Positions 37,965 to 45,965 of a stretch of DNA of 64,000 nucleotides are shown here, piece after piece. Source of the stretch: a virus. Location of the stretch: positions 1 through 64,000 of the IMG/VR virus record IMGVR_UViG_3300031521_001337; one strand, 5' to 3'. Both the position numbers and the translations under genes were made by a program. Within the stretch, counting starts at the first letter, position 1; each line of letters opens with the position of its first letter. The notes beneath the pieces were generated by a model, which was not told the DNA's origin, did not search any database, and saw only the letters and a program-made list of their open reading frames with translations.

Positions 37965-38236
37965 TGATTAAAATTATTGTTAATATTATTGTAATAGTTT
38001 TGGTTATTATTCTTTTACGAGTATTAACATCTTGTGAAGCAAGAAGTGGGCATATGCATCAAGCTACAAAACCCACAATTGCTACACAAGTTGAATCAAT
38101 AACTAAACCAAAACATAAATTGGTTTACACATATTACATCACACACATTAAATCTCGGGATAAAATCAAGGTTTATGTGTATGATGATGATATAACATCG
38201 TACGAGTATCCAATTGATAAATTTAAAATCAAATAA
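37964..38236 (+). CDS. Lipoprotein, 90 aa
   Basis: Signal peptide IIVNIIVIVLVIILLRVLTS then Cys 25 with lipobox VLTSC. Mature part has KHKLVYTYYITHIKSRDKIK. Overlaps the previous stop by one base; same cassette and same design as its neighbour, possibly an ancient duplicate. Confidence 0.62.
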   Translation: MIKIIVNIIVIVLVIILLRVLTSCEARSGHMHQATKPTIATQVESITKPKHKLVYTYYITHIKSRDKIKVYVYDDDITSYEYPIDKFKIK

Positions 38237-38238
38237 TC

Positions 38239-38406
38239 ATGATAATATTATTATTACTTTTATTATGTTTCGATATATTTCTAACAAGAAAATATTATAT
38301 TGAAAAAGATCTTACAGGTGTATTACTTGGAGGTTTTGCGTGTGGATTTATAATGTGTGGGATTGTACTTATGTTGTGTATTAAGTTTCACATTCCATTA
38401 CAATAA
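38239..38406 (+). CDS. Tiny membrane protein, 55 aa
   Basis: MIILLLLLLCFDIFLTRKYY, then GVLLGGFACGFIMCGIVLML: two helices. Shares the CFDIF(L/M) motif with the 47-residue protein at 38993, so the two are probable paralogues. Confidence 0.5.
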   Translation: MIILLLLLLCFDIFLTRKYYIEKDLTGVLLGGFACGFIMCGIVLMLCIKFHIPLQ

Positions 38407-38408
38407 TC

Positions 38409-38702
38409 ATGGTACTATTCTTATTAATTGTTGGATATTTATTATCCATTGTTCTGTGTAGTGTCTTATATAGAATTGCATCTCCGAAGTATTTAGATAT
38501 ATTTAGTAAATATGAAGCTGAATGTGATTTTATGTGGTTTATTCCTGGAATAAATACATTAATAGTGATATTTATGATTGGATTATTATTAATTGTTTTT
38601 ATCTGTATGTTATGCGATAAACTCATAAAAAGAGTTCGCTTTAATATCCGATTTAAATGGTTAGATAATTTCATCACCAAATTTAAAAATGAAGATCTAT
38701 AA
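38409..38702 (+). CDS. Small membrane protein, 97 aa
   Basis: Two helices: LFLLIVGYLLSIVLCSVLYR and MWFIPGINTLIVIFMIGLLL with VFICMLC. Basic C-terminus. Its stop overlaps the next ATG (TAATG). Confidence 0.55.
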   Translation: MVLFLLIVGYLLSIVLCSVLYRIASPKYLDIFSKYEAECDFMWFIPGINTLIVIFMIGLLLIVFICMLCDKLIKRVRFNIRFKWLDNFITKFKNEDL

Positions 38703-38821
38703 TGTTAACTAAAACTCAAGCAATAGTAATTTGTTTATCACCGTTCTTAATCTTCTATTTATTTGTAGAATTGTGTGCAATGTTTATATCAATAGAATGT
38801 AAAATCAAAAAACATGACTAA
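38702..38821 (+). CDS. Tiny membrane protein, 39 aa
   Basis: MLTKTQAIVICLSPFLIFYL, then FVELCAMFISIE: one or two helices. Linked by TAATG to the upstream gene and overlapping the next. It resembles the next protein (LTKTQ / MTKTEKT, PFLIFYL / PWIIFYL). Confidence 0.48.
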   Translation: MLTKTQAIVICLSPFLIFYLFVELCAMFISIECKIKKHD

Positions 38822-38993
38822 AACTGAAAAAACTCTATTATACATTGCACCATGGATTATCTTTTACTTGTTAGGTTCATTTATTGGACTACAATTCAAT
38901 ATTATCAAATGGCAAGAAGAATCACGAATGGGATATGTAATGCTTTCTTTACTTATTGATTGTGGAATATTAATGTTTAAATACATAAGCTAA
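38814..38993 (+). CDS. Tiny membrane protein, 59 aa
   Basis: MTKTEKTLLYIAPWIIFYLL, then GYVMLSLLIDCGILMF: two helices. Probable paralogue of the previous gene. Linked by TAATG to the next. Confidence 0.5.
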   Translation: MTKTEKTLLYIAPWIIFYLLGSFIGLQFNIIKWQEESRMGYVMLSLLIDCGILMFKYIS

Positions 38994-39136
38994 TGGTAAT
39001 TATACTCAGTCTATGTTTAGCATTTGATATATTTATGGGATTAATATGTTTTGATAAAGAAAATCATATTATGTCGCATTTATATGCTGCCGCAGCTGGA
39101 TTTTTATTAGCTGCAATTATTGTAAATATACTTTAA
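38993..39136 (+). CDS. Tiny membrane protein, 47 aa
   Basis: MVIILSLCLAFDIFMGLICF, then LYAAAAGFLLAAIIVNIL: two helices. Last gene of this cassette before the large structured RNA. Confidence 0.48.
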   Translation: MVIILSLCLAFDIFMGLICFDKENHIMSHLYAAAAGFLLAAIIVNIL

Positions 39137-39143
39137 ACTCTTA

Positions 39144-39688
39144 GCATCAAGCAACTTTCATCAGATAAACGGTTGGATATGTATATTCTCTATATAATAA
39201 CGTTATAAATAATATAATCTCTTATATAAGAAGCATATCTGAATAACTAATCAAGAAGAGATTCAGTATGGTGGTTTGATGCCTTTAAACAGTATAATAC
39301 TAACTGCAAATAAGTATAATGAAAACCTGTGCGCAATCCTCCGATGAAAGTGTGGAACTTCCGAGTGTAAGGTATAACGGCTATATGTACAAATAGCATC
39401 CATTCTGTCAATCCTTGAAGACAAATTAATAAAAGATAGGTATACTAAAACCGATGCCGTGCTAATTGCTGGTGTCAAAAACAAGCCAACGTAATATCGT
39501 CCTGAAACTGGCTATGGGAGCAAAAGGGTGAAGCTCTTTATTACGAAAGAATGCTTCCCGGTTAGATTCACCGATTTTATCGGTGATGTACCGCGAAGTA
39601 AACAATGGTTATCATATTAATTTTGATAACAAACACTAAGGGAGTACACATCGTCGCATTTGGACATATAGTGTGTACTCTCTTTTTT
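39144..39688 (+). ncRNA. Large structured non-coding RNA candidate, about 545 nt
   Basis: No reading frame on the plus strand. Many compatible stems: GCATCAA (39144-39150) with TTGATGC (39276-39282) enclosing GATATG/CATATC and CTCTATATAA/TTATATAAG; GGGAGCA/TGCTTCCC around 39513-39576; ACCGA-TTTTA-TCGGT; GTTATCA/TGATAAC; and a final strong terminator. Size, ornate structure and phage context resemble the GOLLD/ROOL type of large phage RNAs, but I cannot confirm membership. Confidence 0.6.
39639..39688 (+). terminator. Terminator of the large RNA
   Basis: GGGAGTACACA ... TGTGTACTCTC then TTTTTT, 11-bp stem. Confidence 0.85.
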
Positions 39689-39692
39689 ATTA

Positions 39693-39760
39693 ACTCAACC
39701 AGTAGAGTATAAAATAGTTTCTGATGAGACTGGACGAAATATGTTTAAACATATCAAACT
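39693..39760 (+). ncRNA. Hammerhead ribozyme C
   Basis: 5' hairpin ACTC/GAGT (39693-39696, 39705-39708) with CCAGT in the loop; stem I AGTTT (39716-39720); perfect core CTGATGA (39721-39727); loop II with ACTGG, complementary to CCAGT; GAAA (39736-39739); stem III a palindromic hairpin ATATGTTTAAACATAT (39739-39754); cleavage triplet ATC with the cut after 39755; stem I AAACT. It starts 5 bases after the preceding terminator, so it is the first element of a new transcript or of read-through RNA. Confidence 0.88.
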
Positions 39761-39777
39761 CAAAAACAAATAAGATT

Positions 39778-39954
39778 ATGTCAAAAACTAAATCAATCAT
39801 CGCCATAACAGGTAACAATGTAAAAGTAGAAATAATATCAGGTTTAACTCCAAGACAAGCAGCTTATCAAAGAAGAGAGCTTGCTACATCCGAAGAAAAC
39901 TTTGATATGTTAGGTAAAACATGTGCAATTTATCGTACTAAAACTTGTAAGTAA
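39778..39954 (+). CDS. Small protein, 58 aa
   Basis: MSKTKSIIAITGNNVKVEII, then GLTPRQAAYQRRELATSEEN, DMLGKTCAIYRTKTCK. Start at 39778, downstream of the ribozyme; a longer frame would start inside the ribozyme core. Stop overlaps the next ATG. Function unknown. Confidence 0.6.
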   Translation: MSKTKSIIAITGNNVKVEIISGLTPRQAAYQRRELATSEENFDMLGKTCAIYRTKTCK

Positions 39955-40031
39955 TGAAACTATTTAAAGCTATTGCTATTGTAATAATGTGTGTGTCAGT
40001 TGGATTATTTATCTTAACACTATTTAAATAA
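39954..40031 (+). CDS. Single-helix micro-protein, 25 aa
   Basis: MKLFKAIAIVIMCVSVGLFI, then LTLFK: one membrane helix. Linked by TAATG on both sides, which supports translation. Confidence 0.45.
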   Translation: MKLFKAIAIVIMCVSVGLFILTLFK

Positions 40032-40225
40032 TGCATATCACATTCGAACCCGCATTTGGAGTATTGTTGATTGTTATCGCTCATACAATAATAACCCATT
40101 TATTTAATTGGTTACATCGTGTCGTACTTAAAGAATTCGAGATTTTCGTAATATTTATAGGATTATTTCATTTTTGTGAAGTAATGTTTGTATTTGCTAT
40201 GTTAACCGGTCTTTATTTAAAGTAA
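40031..40225 (+). CDS. Small membrane protein, 64 aa
   Basis: Helices AFGVLLIVIAHTIITHLF and FVIFIGLFHFCEVMFVFAML. Starts at the stop of the previous micro-protein. Function unknown. Confidence 0.55.
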   Translation: MHITFEPAFGVLLIVIAHTIITHLFNWLHRVVLKEFEIFVIFIGLFHFCEVMFVFAMLTGLYLK

Positions 40226-40233
40226 ACTCTTTC

Positions 40234-40269
40234 GAGTTTCCAAACCATAGAAATATGGGGAGGAAACTC
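40234..40269 (+). other. Cassette-end hairpin with GAAA tetraloop
   Basis: Outer stem GAGTTTCC/GGAAACTC (8 bp), internal loop AAA/GGGG-like, inner CCATA-GAAA-TATGG. Same design as 36649 and 63769. Partial terminator function is possible (T-run TTTT follows). Confidence 0.55.
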
Positions 40270-40282
40270 TTTTAATCTAATT

Positions 40283-40356
40283 AGTGTGTAAGATAGGTAC
40301 ATTAGGTGTACGCGCTACAGTTGGTAATTCTTATAAAAGGTGCAACCTTTCACACT
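40283..40356 (+). ncRNA. tRNA-like or other structured leader RNA
   Basis: Closing stem AGTGTG/CACACT, a D-arm-like GTAC-ATTAGGT-GTAC, and a T-arm-like AAAGG-TGCAA-CCTTT, with no clear anticodon arm. It lies 18 bases before the next gene. Could be a tRNA mimic, a degraded tRNA or a cis-acting leader. Confidence 0.35.
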
Positions 40357-40374
40357 TATTTCAAAACTTAAAAT

Positions 40375-40683
40375 ATGAATAAAATTACATTAAATAAAAG
40401 TTATGAATGTGATATATTAATTAGAGTATATGAATCACAAAATCCAAATGTACCTGAAAGTGATCAAATTGTAGGTGAAGTTTTATTTAAAGATAAACCT
40501 CATATTAGAGCATCTGCTTGGCTTCCAAAAGGTATTGCTGAATTTATAAATTCTGAACTATTAAAAATAGAAGATAAAAATTATAATATTCATATTTCTA
40601 ATGAATTACCATATCAAGTTGGAGTTCTCACTTCATGTAAAGAAAATTTTGATTTATATATGAATAAATTATTAAATAAATAA
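40375..40683 (+). CDS. Hypothetical protein, 102 aa
   Basis: Soluble alpha/beta: YECDILIRVYESQNPNVPES, GEVLFKDKPHIRASAWLPKG, YQVGVLTSCKENFDLYMNKL. No known domain. Preceded by the tRNA-like leader. Confidence 0.6.
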   Translation: MNKITLNKSYECDILIRVYESQNPNVPESDQIVGEVLFKDKPHIRASAWLPKGIAEFINSELLKIEDKNYNIHISNELPYQVGVLTSCKENFDLYMNKLLNK

Positions 40684-40690
40684 AAACAAA

Positions 40691-41179
40691 ATGGATTATA
40701 TTAAACTCTTTTATTGGCTCACAGTAGTCGATGGTTTCAAACATGTACTTTTAGGAGTATTAATTATCTTCGGAATTCTTTTAGCACTCAATGTTATATT
40801 GAAGCTGGTTTCATTTATCGAAAGTGATGAAGATTTAAATGATCGTTGTAGTAAACCTTTACGTTGGATAATTCCAATATTCTCAATTTGTTTACTTGCT
40901 CATGCATTCATACCAAGTAAAAAAGATACGTTGTTAATCATTGGTGGTGGAACTGCTATGAATTATGTTACAACTGATTCAACATGTAAACAAATTCCTA
41001 AAGAACTAAGTACATTTGTTATATCCGAATTAAAAGCAATGTCTGCGGATGCTAAAACAAGCTTAGGTGTTGTCGATCAACAAAATAAATTACTTGATGA
41101 AGCCAAGAAAATGTCTTCTAAAGAACTCATTGAGAAAATGAAGAATGATACATCATTTGCTAAAATTCTCTTAAAATAA
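40691..41179 (+). CDS. Two-helix membrane protein with soluble C-terminus, 162 aa
   Basis: Membrane helices VLLGVLIIFGILLALNVILK and PLRWIIPIFSICLLAHAFIP, then a periplasmic or cytoplasmic helix-rich tail (SADAKTSLGVVDQQNKLLDE). Seven bases after the previous stop. Ends before a strong terminator. Function unknown. Confidence 0.6.
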   Translation: MDYIKLFYWLTVVDGFKHVLLGVLIIFGILLALNVILKLVSFIESDEDLNDRCSKPLRWIIPIFSICLLAHAFIPSKKDTLLIIGGGTAMNYVTTDSTCKQIPKELSTFVISELKAMSADAKTSLGVVDQQNKLLDEAKKMSSKELIEKMKNDTSFAKILLK

Positions 41180-41268
41180 TTAAGCCATAGTTAGTATTTG
41201 TAAATTTTTATTGGATTTATACAGAACATTGTGAAATGTGAAGTATATTAGTATTATTATTTGATTTA

Positions 41269-41300
41269 AACGCAGCGGTTATAACGTCCGCTGCGTTTTT
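41269..41300 (+). terminator. Strong terminator
   Basis: AACGCAGCGG, 9-base loop, CCGCTGCGTT plus T-run. 10-bp GC-rich stem. Confidence 0.93.
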
Positions 41301-41305
41301 ATTCA

Positions 41306-41370
41306 CCTCATCCAGAAGAGGCTAAAAAGTTTACTGAAGAGGCTGGACGAAACACATTATGTATAAACTC
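41306..41370 (+). ncRNA. Hammerhead ribozyme D (weaker)
   Basis: 5' hairpin is CCTC/GAGG, a compensatory change from ACTC/GAGT in A-C, with CCAG in the loop; core CTGAAGA (41334-41340); loop II with CTGG, complementary to CCAG; GAAA (41349-41352); stem III ACACAT/ATGTAT with one C-A mismatch; stem I GTTT/AAAC with an extra A. The covariation supports a conserved structure, but the mismatch and bulge suggest reduced activity. Confidence 0.6.
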
Positions 41371-41384
41371 AAAACAAATTAAAA

Positions 41385-41531
41385 ATGGAAAAAACTATTG
41401 TATTATCCGAAGTGGTTACTAAACACAAAAAGGTTAAAGCAGGTAAAATATTAACCTCATCTCAAAATGAAAAGCAAATTATGCGTAAAGCATGGAATGC
41501 AAAGTCTGATACTTTAATATCTTACAAGTAA
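41385..41531 (+). CDS. Tiny basic protein, 48 aa
   Basis: MEKTIVLSEVVTKHKKVKAG, then KILTSSQNEKQIMRKAWNAK. First gene after ribozyme D; resembles in position and style the 32-residue protein after ribozyme A. Ends 1 base before the next ATG. Confidence 0.5.
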   Translation: MEKTIVLSEVVTKHKKVKAGKILTSSQNEKQIMRKAWNAKSDTLISYK

Positions 41532-41532
41532 A

Positions 41533-41853
41533 ATGATTGAACCAATTAGACCAAATCAGGTTAAACGTATTTTACCTGATTATATCATTGATTCAGTGAA
41601 TCAATTGATTGAAGAAAGATATAATGGTGGGTCTTTTACAATTACAAAGAAAGAAATCATTACTAAAGCTTTTAATCATCCGGATCAAACTGAATATGAA
41701 AATCGTTCATCATTTGAAAGACATTTATATGATAAAAAATATTTAGATTTCGAATCTCTTTATCACAAAGCTGGTTGGGAATGTGAATATATGTCTCCTG
41801 ATCGAGGTAATTCTAATTTTGATTCTTATTACAAATTCATTAATAAATTGTAA
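41533..41853 (+). CDS. Hypothetical protein, 106 aa
   Basis: Helical: DYIIDSVNQLIEERYNGGSF, ITKKEIITKAFNHPDQTEYE, YHKAGWECEYMSPDRGNSNF. Resembles small phage proteins that bind nucleic acid or act as anti-host factors, but no family is recognised. Confidence 0.55.
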   Translation: MIEPIRPNQVKRILPDYIIDSVNQLIEERYNGGSFTITKKEIITKAFNHPDQTEYENRSSFERHLYDKKYLDFESLYHKAGWECEYMSPDRGNSNFDSYYKFINKL

Positions 41854-41854
41854 C

Positions 41855-41932
41855 ATGCAATTATCCTTAGGAATCATCATCATTGTAGCGATAGCTGCAG
41901 TGATGATAACTAACATCATTAAATCTAGATAG
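41855..41932 (+). CDS. Single-helix micro-protein, 25 aa
   Basis: MQLSLGIIIIVAIAAVMITN, then IIKSR; one membrane helix, 1-base gap to the next ATG. Support is positional. Confidence 0.45.
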   Translation: MQLSLGIIIIVAIAAVMITNIIKSR

Positions 41933-41933
41933 T

Positions 41934-42350
41934 ATGATAATTAAAATATTAGATTACGTAAGACAAGGAATATTTATTGCAATATTCTTTTTTATGTGTT
42001 TTTCATTTGGATATTTTTGTTATAATCCAAGTTGTCAAGGTACGATTATTCATCAAAAAGGTACTGTTACTGGAATGTGGGATCTTGGTGACAATGATTT
42101 ACAAATTTTTGTTACATATAAAGATGATTTTGGTGAATTTATTGATGTTCCTCGTAAAGAATTTAATAAAATAAAACTTAAAGATTCATATATTGGTAAT
42201 AAAACCAAAGAGATAGAACTTCCAATTATTTTTAAATGTTCTTATATATGTGGTATTATATCATCTATACTTTTATTTGGAATAACTTTATTGTGGTTAA
42301 TTTGTGGTAGTCATGTGTTCACCAAAAAATGGTGGTACGATAATTTTTAA
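41934..42350 (+). CDS. Membrane protein with central soluble domain, 138 aa
   Basis: N-terminal helix GIFIAIFFFMCFSFGYFC, a beta-rich middle (KGTVTGMWDLGDNDLQIFVT), and a C-terminal helix GIISSILLFGITLLWLICGS. Function unknown. Confidence 0.6.
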   Translation: MIIKILDYVRQGIFIAIFFFMCFSFGYFCYNPSCQGTIIHQKGTVTGMWDLGDNDLQIFVTYKDDFGEFIDVPRKEFNKIKLKDSYIGNKTKEIELPIIFKCSYICGIISSILLFGITLLWLICGSHVFTKKWWYDNF

Positions 42351-42352
42351 AT

Positions 42353-42598
42353 ATGATAAAACTCATAACATTTAATGACACTAATGCTATTTGGACTGAC
42401 GAAGCTGTTGCTCCGTTATCCCAAATAGTGTGTCGTCAGTTACAGAACTTAGAACTTTTGCCTGATTATGTTATGTTGCAATTTAATTGTAATGAAGCTG
42501 ATCTTGCTCGAGTATCTAATAGTAGAAATCAATTTCATGCGTGTATTCAACGGTATTATGTACCAGAGTTATTAATTAAATCTAAAAAGACATGTTAA
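42353..42598 (+). CDS. Small hypothetical protein, 81 aa
   Basis: MIKLITFNDTNAIWTDEAVA, then LPDYVMLQFNCNEADLARVS. Overlaps the next gene by 7 bases, suggesting translational coupling. No domain recognised. Confidence 0.55.
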   Translation: MIKLITFNDTNAIWTDEAVAPLSQIVCRQLQNLELLPDYVMLQFNCNEADLARVSNSRNQFHACIQRYYVPELLIKSKKTC

Positions 42599-45249
42599 AG
42601 AATAAATATTTAAAATATAATCCGTCTATTACTTTTGAAATATTTGAAAAAGTATATGATAAATTAATAGGTCAAGGATGGAATACTTCTGTTCCTAAAG
42701 ATACTTTATATCGTCAATTTAGTGGAGGAACATGGCCTTATATAGTTAATACTAGAGAAAAAGAATTTTATTCAAGACATAATAGTAATAATAAAACAGA
42801 AATAACTATTCAAGAACTTTTAGGTTATGATCCATTTGTTTCTGATGATTTATTAGAAAGGTGGCTTAAAGAAACCAAAGAAAGATCATTTTCTTTATAC
42901 GGATTAGAAAATCATATTTCATTAGGTGCAACTTGTCCATATGAAGAAGTTTATTTAAAATTAAAAGGAAGTAATCCTAAAGAAAGAGCTCAAATTCTTT
43001 ATGATTTATGGAATTCTGAATTAACTTCATTACCTAAAAAATGGTGTATTGCTGTTAATAAACTTATGCCTGATTTTGAATTGATTAGTGAATGGCGAAA
43101 AAAAACATCTCGTTATGATGATGAATATAGAGGAACTGCCGGTTATTTATTTGAAGATGGTGCTTGGAATAATATAAATCATTTAGAAGTTCCTGAACTC
43201 ACAATGGATCAGTTTAAAAAATGGGTATTTAAACCTAAAGAATTCACATTACCATTAAAATGGCGTGTTATAGCTACTTCTGAAGCTGAAGGTAAACTTC
43301 TTATTCCTTATGCTAATGAATTATTTAAATCAAAAGGGTGGACTAACAGTAATGTACAAAATTATTGGTTATGTATAAGTCCTGGTAAGTTTAATAGTTT
43401 GTCAAAAAATACTGATAAGCTTAGTGAATATGAAGAAATAACTTTTACTCAATTCAAACAATATGTTTTGAAAGAAACTTCAACTAATACAGAAAAGGAT
43501 TGGACTAAAGTTTCTAAAGAAGAACTTCTTGCTGAAGCTAATAAAAGGTATCCTATTGGAACTAAATACAGAAATAAACCAACTGGATCAATATATACAT
43601 TAGGATCTAAATTAACAATTGATCCAAGAAATAATGTATGTGATGAAGCTAGACAATGTCATGTATTTCTTTGTGGTAAATGGGCTGAAATAGTTGAATT
43701 AGCGAAAAAAGATTGGAATGAACGTGATACTCAAGAAGTTTTAGACGAAGCAATTCGTCGTTATCCTATTGGTACTATTGTTATGTCTCCTGTGGTTTCA
43801 AATGATAAATATACTGTTTTAAAAACTCCTGCATTTTTTAAAGAAAATAAAAGAGTTATAACAGATGGTGACAAAAAAGTTACATTATTTGACTTTGATA
43901 AAAATACTTGGGCAGAAATTGTTAAAGAAACTCAACCTGAAAAATGGTCTGTTGGCACTTATGTTGTGCTTTTAAAAGATTATGGTGGACATCCTAAAGG
44001 AACTATTGATAAAATAATAAGAGATAATGGTCCAGTAACTGTTAAAGTATCACTTCCTTATAATGGAACTGATTATTGTAATTTATCTAAAGCTAGTGAA
44101 GCTAAATGGTTTGCTACTAAATCTGAAGCTGAAGCATTTGCAAAAACTCAATTTGAAGAACCTATGTCAACAGAAGACGATTTAACCGGTCGATATTTAA
44201 GAGCAACTGTGGATCATCCACAAAGTACATCATTAAAAAAAGGTGATATTATTAAAATTCTTGATCAATTTTCACTTGTTTCTTATCAAATTGAAAAAGG
44301 TTGGACTTATACAACAAACAATTCTACTTCATCTGATTTTGAAGTGTTACCAAAGGATTATAAACCAGAAAGTACATCACCTAATTTGAATTTTCAACAT
44401 AATGAATTTTATAGGGTAACTTTATCAAAGTATAGTTATATCTTTCTATTTACTGATGCAAAATTAGAAAAAGAAAGAATAGATACAATAATTTATTATG
44501 ATTGTTGTAATAAAAAATGTCTTGAGAACGGTGGATTTATTTATTTAAAAGATATAACTGTATGTGAACGAGTTCCATTTGAAACAGTAAAACGTGATTA
44601 TTCTGAATTGTATTGTAAGATATATACTCAACCAAAATCTGAAACACCATCAAAATTCGAAGTAAGTAAATGGTATTCGCAAGATGCTAGTGGAAATGCT
44701 AAGAATTTTCGTAAATGTTTTAAGGTTCATACAGATCATTTTGAATATGATGAATGTATTAATCGTGGAGTATGGAAAAAAGATTCAGCACATACTTATT
44801 GGGATACTCCGCATTTAGCTGATATGGAAGTTGTTAATAAGATTATTAATGATCATATTTCACGAACTGAACCTAAATCAAAATTATATGAAGGTTATAC
44901 TGTTGGTGATTATATTACAATTACTAGAGAACCTAAATTGTGGTCAAGTCGTTGTAATCGTAAAAATCTACTTACTAAAGTATCATATCCATTTACAGCA
45001 AAAATTACTAGAATTAAAATAGACGGTTTCGATTGTCATATTGAAGCTGGTGATGGTGGTTGGTCTTTAGATCACATGCTTAAAAATAGTTGCGTTCGTA
45101 AAGCTACATCTGAAGAGATTGGTAATTTAATCCACAATGAAATGAATAAATTATTGAATATTCCTTATAAATTTGCATCAGAACATTCTGTTATAGCATC
45201 AAAGAATTTTGATGATGAAATCGATTTTATTTATCTTTCAGAAGATTAA
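42592..45249 (+). CDS. Giant repeat protein, 885 aa
   Basis: Not a known family. Several repeated blocks: AEANKRYPIGTKYRNKPTGS and DEAIRRYPIGTIVMSPVVSN (YPIGT repeats), EAKWFATKSEAEAFAKTQFE, and VSKWYSQDASGNAKNFRK. A paralogue of 717 residues at 56706 has the same blocks. About 35 Trp, all TGG. No signal peptide and no membrane helix. The YPIGT-containing blocks look like small beta domains, so the protein may be a multi-domain binding or scaffold protein. Confidence 0.65.
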   Translation: MLKNKYLKYNPSITFEIFEKVYDKLIGQGWNTSVPKDTLYRQFSGGTWPYIVNTREKEFYSRHNSNNKTEITIQELLGYDPFVSDDLLERWLKETKERSFSLYGLENHISLGATCPYEEVYLKLKGSNPKERAQILYDLWNSELTSLPKKWCIAVNKLMPDFELISEWRKKTSRYDDEYRGTAGYLFEDGAWNNINHLEVPELTMDQFKKWVFKPKEFTLPLKWRVIATSEAEGKLLIPYANELFKSKGWTNSNVQNYWLCISPGKFNSLSKNTDKLSEYEEITFTQFKQYVLKETSTNTEKDWTKVSKEELLAEANKRYPIGTKYRNKPTGSIYTLGSKLTIDPRNNVCDEARQCHVFLCGKWAEIVELAKKDWNERDTQEVLDEAIRRYPIGTIVMSPVVSNDKYTVLKTPAFFKENKRVITDGDKKVTLFDFDKNTWAEIVKETQPEKWSVGTYVVLLKDYGGHPKGTIDKIIRDNGPVTVKVSLPYNGTDYCNLSKASEAKWFATKSEAEAFAKTQFEEPMSTEDDLTGRYLRATVDHPQSTSLKKGDIIKILDQFSLVSYQIEKGWTYTTNNSTSSDFEVLPKDYKPESTSPNLNFQHNEFYRVTLSKYSYIFLFTDAKLEKERIDTIIYYDCCNKKCLENGGFIYLKDITVCERVPFETVKRDYSELYCKIYTQPKSETPSKFEVSKWYSQDASGNAKNFRKCFKVHTDHFEYDECINRGVWKKDSAHTYWDTPHLADMEVVNKIINDHISRTEPKSKLYEGYTVGDYITITREPKLWSSRCNRKNLLTKVSYPFTAKITRIKIDGFDCHIEAGDGGWSLDHMLKNSCVRKATSEEIGNLIHNEMNKLLNIPYKFASEHSVIASKNFDDEIDFIYLSED

Positions 45250-45299
45250 CAAATAAAAATAATTAAAATAAATCAATTAAATTTTTAAAAATTAAAGTT

Positions 45300-45758
45300 A
45301 TGAGTGAACAACAAGAATCAGCTCCAGTATTGAAAAAAGTAGTAGCCAAAGTAATGGCATTTTTGAAGTTAGACGACAGTGGTCGTGTTGACAAGTTCTT
45401 TGATAAACAAATCAAAATGTTCCGCGACAAAATCAAAGCAGTTGAACAAAACATGTCATCTGCCAAAACTCAATTCGCGCTAATTACCGACAAACATGCC
45501 GATGCTTTAGAAGATGCTGAAGAAGCATTGGAAGAAGCTTATCTTGCTATTAAGCCGGATGAAATCAGTTCGAATGATGCGATCAAAGCATTTTCCGATA
45601 TTTATTGGAATAATATCAAATCGAAAGAAGATGATATTACAGCTTTGAAAGAAACCATGAAAGCTAAACAAGAAGCTTATGACGAAGAATTGAAAAATCG
45701 TCAAGAAAAAATCGCTAAGTATGAAGCCCGGATCGCTAAAATTAGCGAATTAGTTTAA
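45300..45758 (+). CDS. Coiled-coil protein, 152 aa, PspA-like architecture
   Basis: Nearly all helix: VDKFFDKQIKMFRDKIKAVE, ADALEDAEEALEEAYLAIKP, MKAKQEAYDEELKNRQEKIA. Higher GC than neighbours. Such short coiled coils accompany stress-type membrane systems, but this one is not a recognisable PspA. Followed by the HNH/structured-RNA segment. Confidence 0.6.
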   Translation: MSEQQESAPVLKKVVAKVMAFLKLDDSGRVDKFFDKQIKMFRDKIKAVEQNMSSAKTQFALITDKHADALEDAEEALEEAYLAIKPDEISSNDAIKAFSDIYWNNIKSKEDDITALKETMKAKQEAYDEELKNRQEKIAKYEARIAKISELV

Positions 45759-45965
45759 AAATACAACAAAAAATCCTGATAAATACTCGTTCATACAGTG
45801 TATAAATAGGTAGTATAGCGTATGAAGCTATATGAGATAGTATATTCGATTCCGCCATAAGGCATGTCGTTAATATATTCTCGATGTATATCACCAGCCC
45901 TTTGCACAAGGATACTGCTTATACATTTAAATAAAACATACAGGATACCTCCTGAAATAATAATT
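45759..45965 (+). other. Structured RNA segment upstream of the HNH gene
   Basis: No gene. Contains GCC-ATAA-GGC (about 45858), CTT/AAG and several A/T-rich pairings. The HNH gene and its downstream structured segment follow. Could be the 5' half of an intron or a mobile RNA element; not proved. Confidence 0.4.

Noticed and set aside
39724-39954. Longer version of the 58-residue gene starting at 39724
   Set aside because: That start lies within the hammerhead core; the ATG at 39778 after the leader fits the other cassettes.
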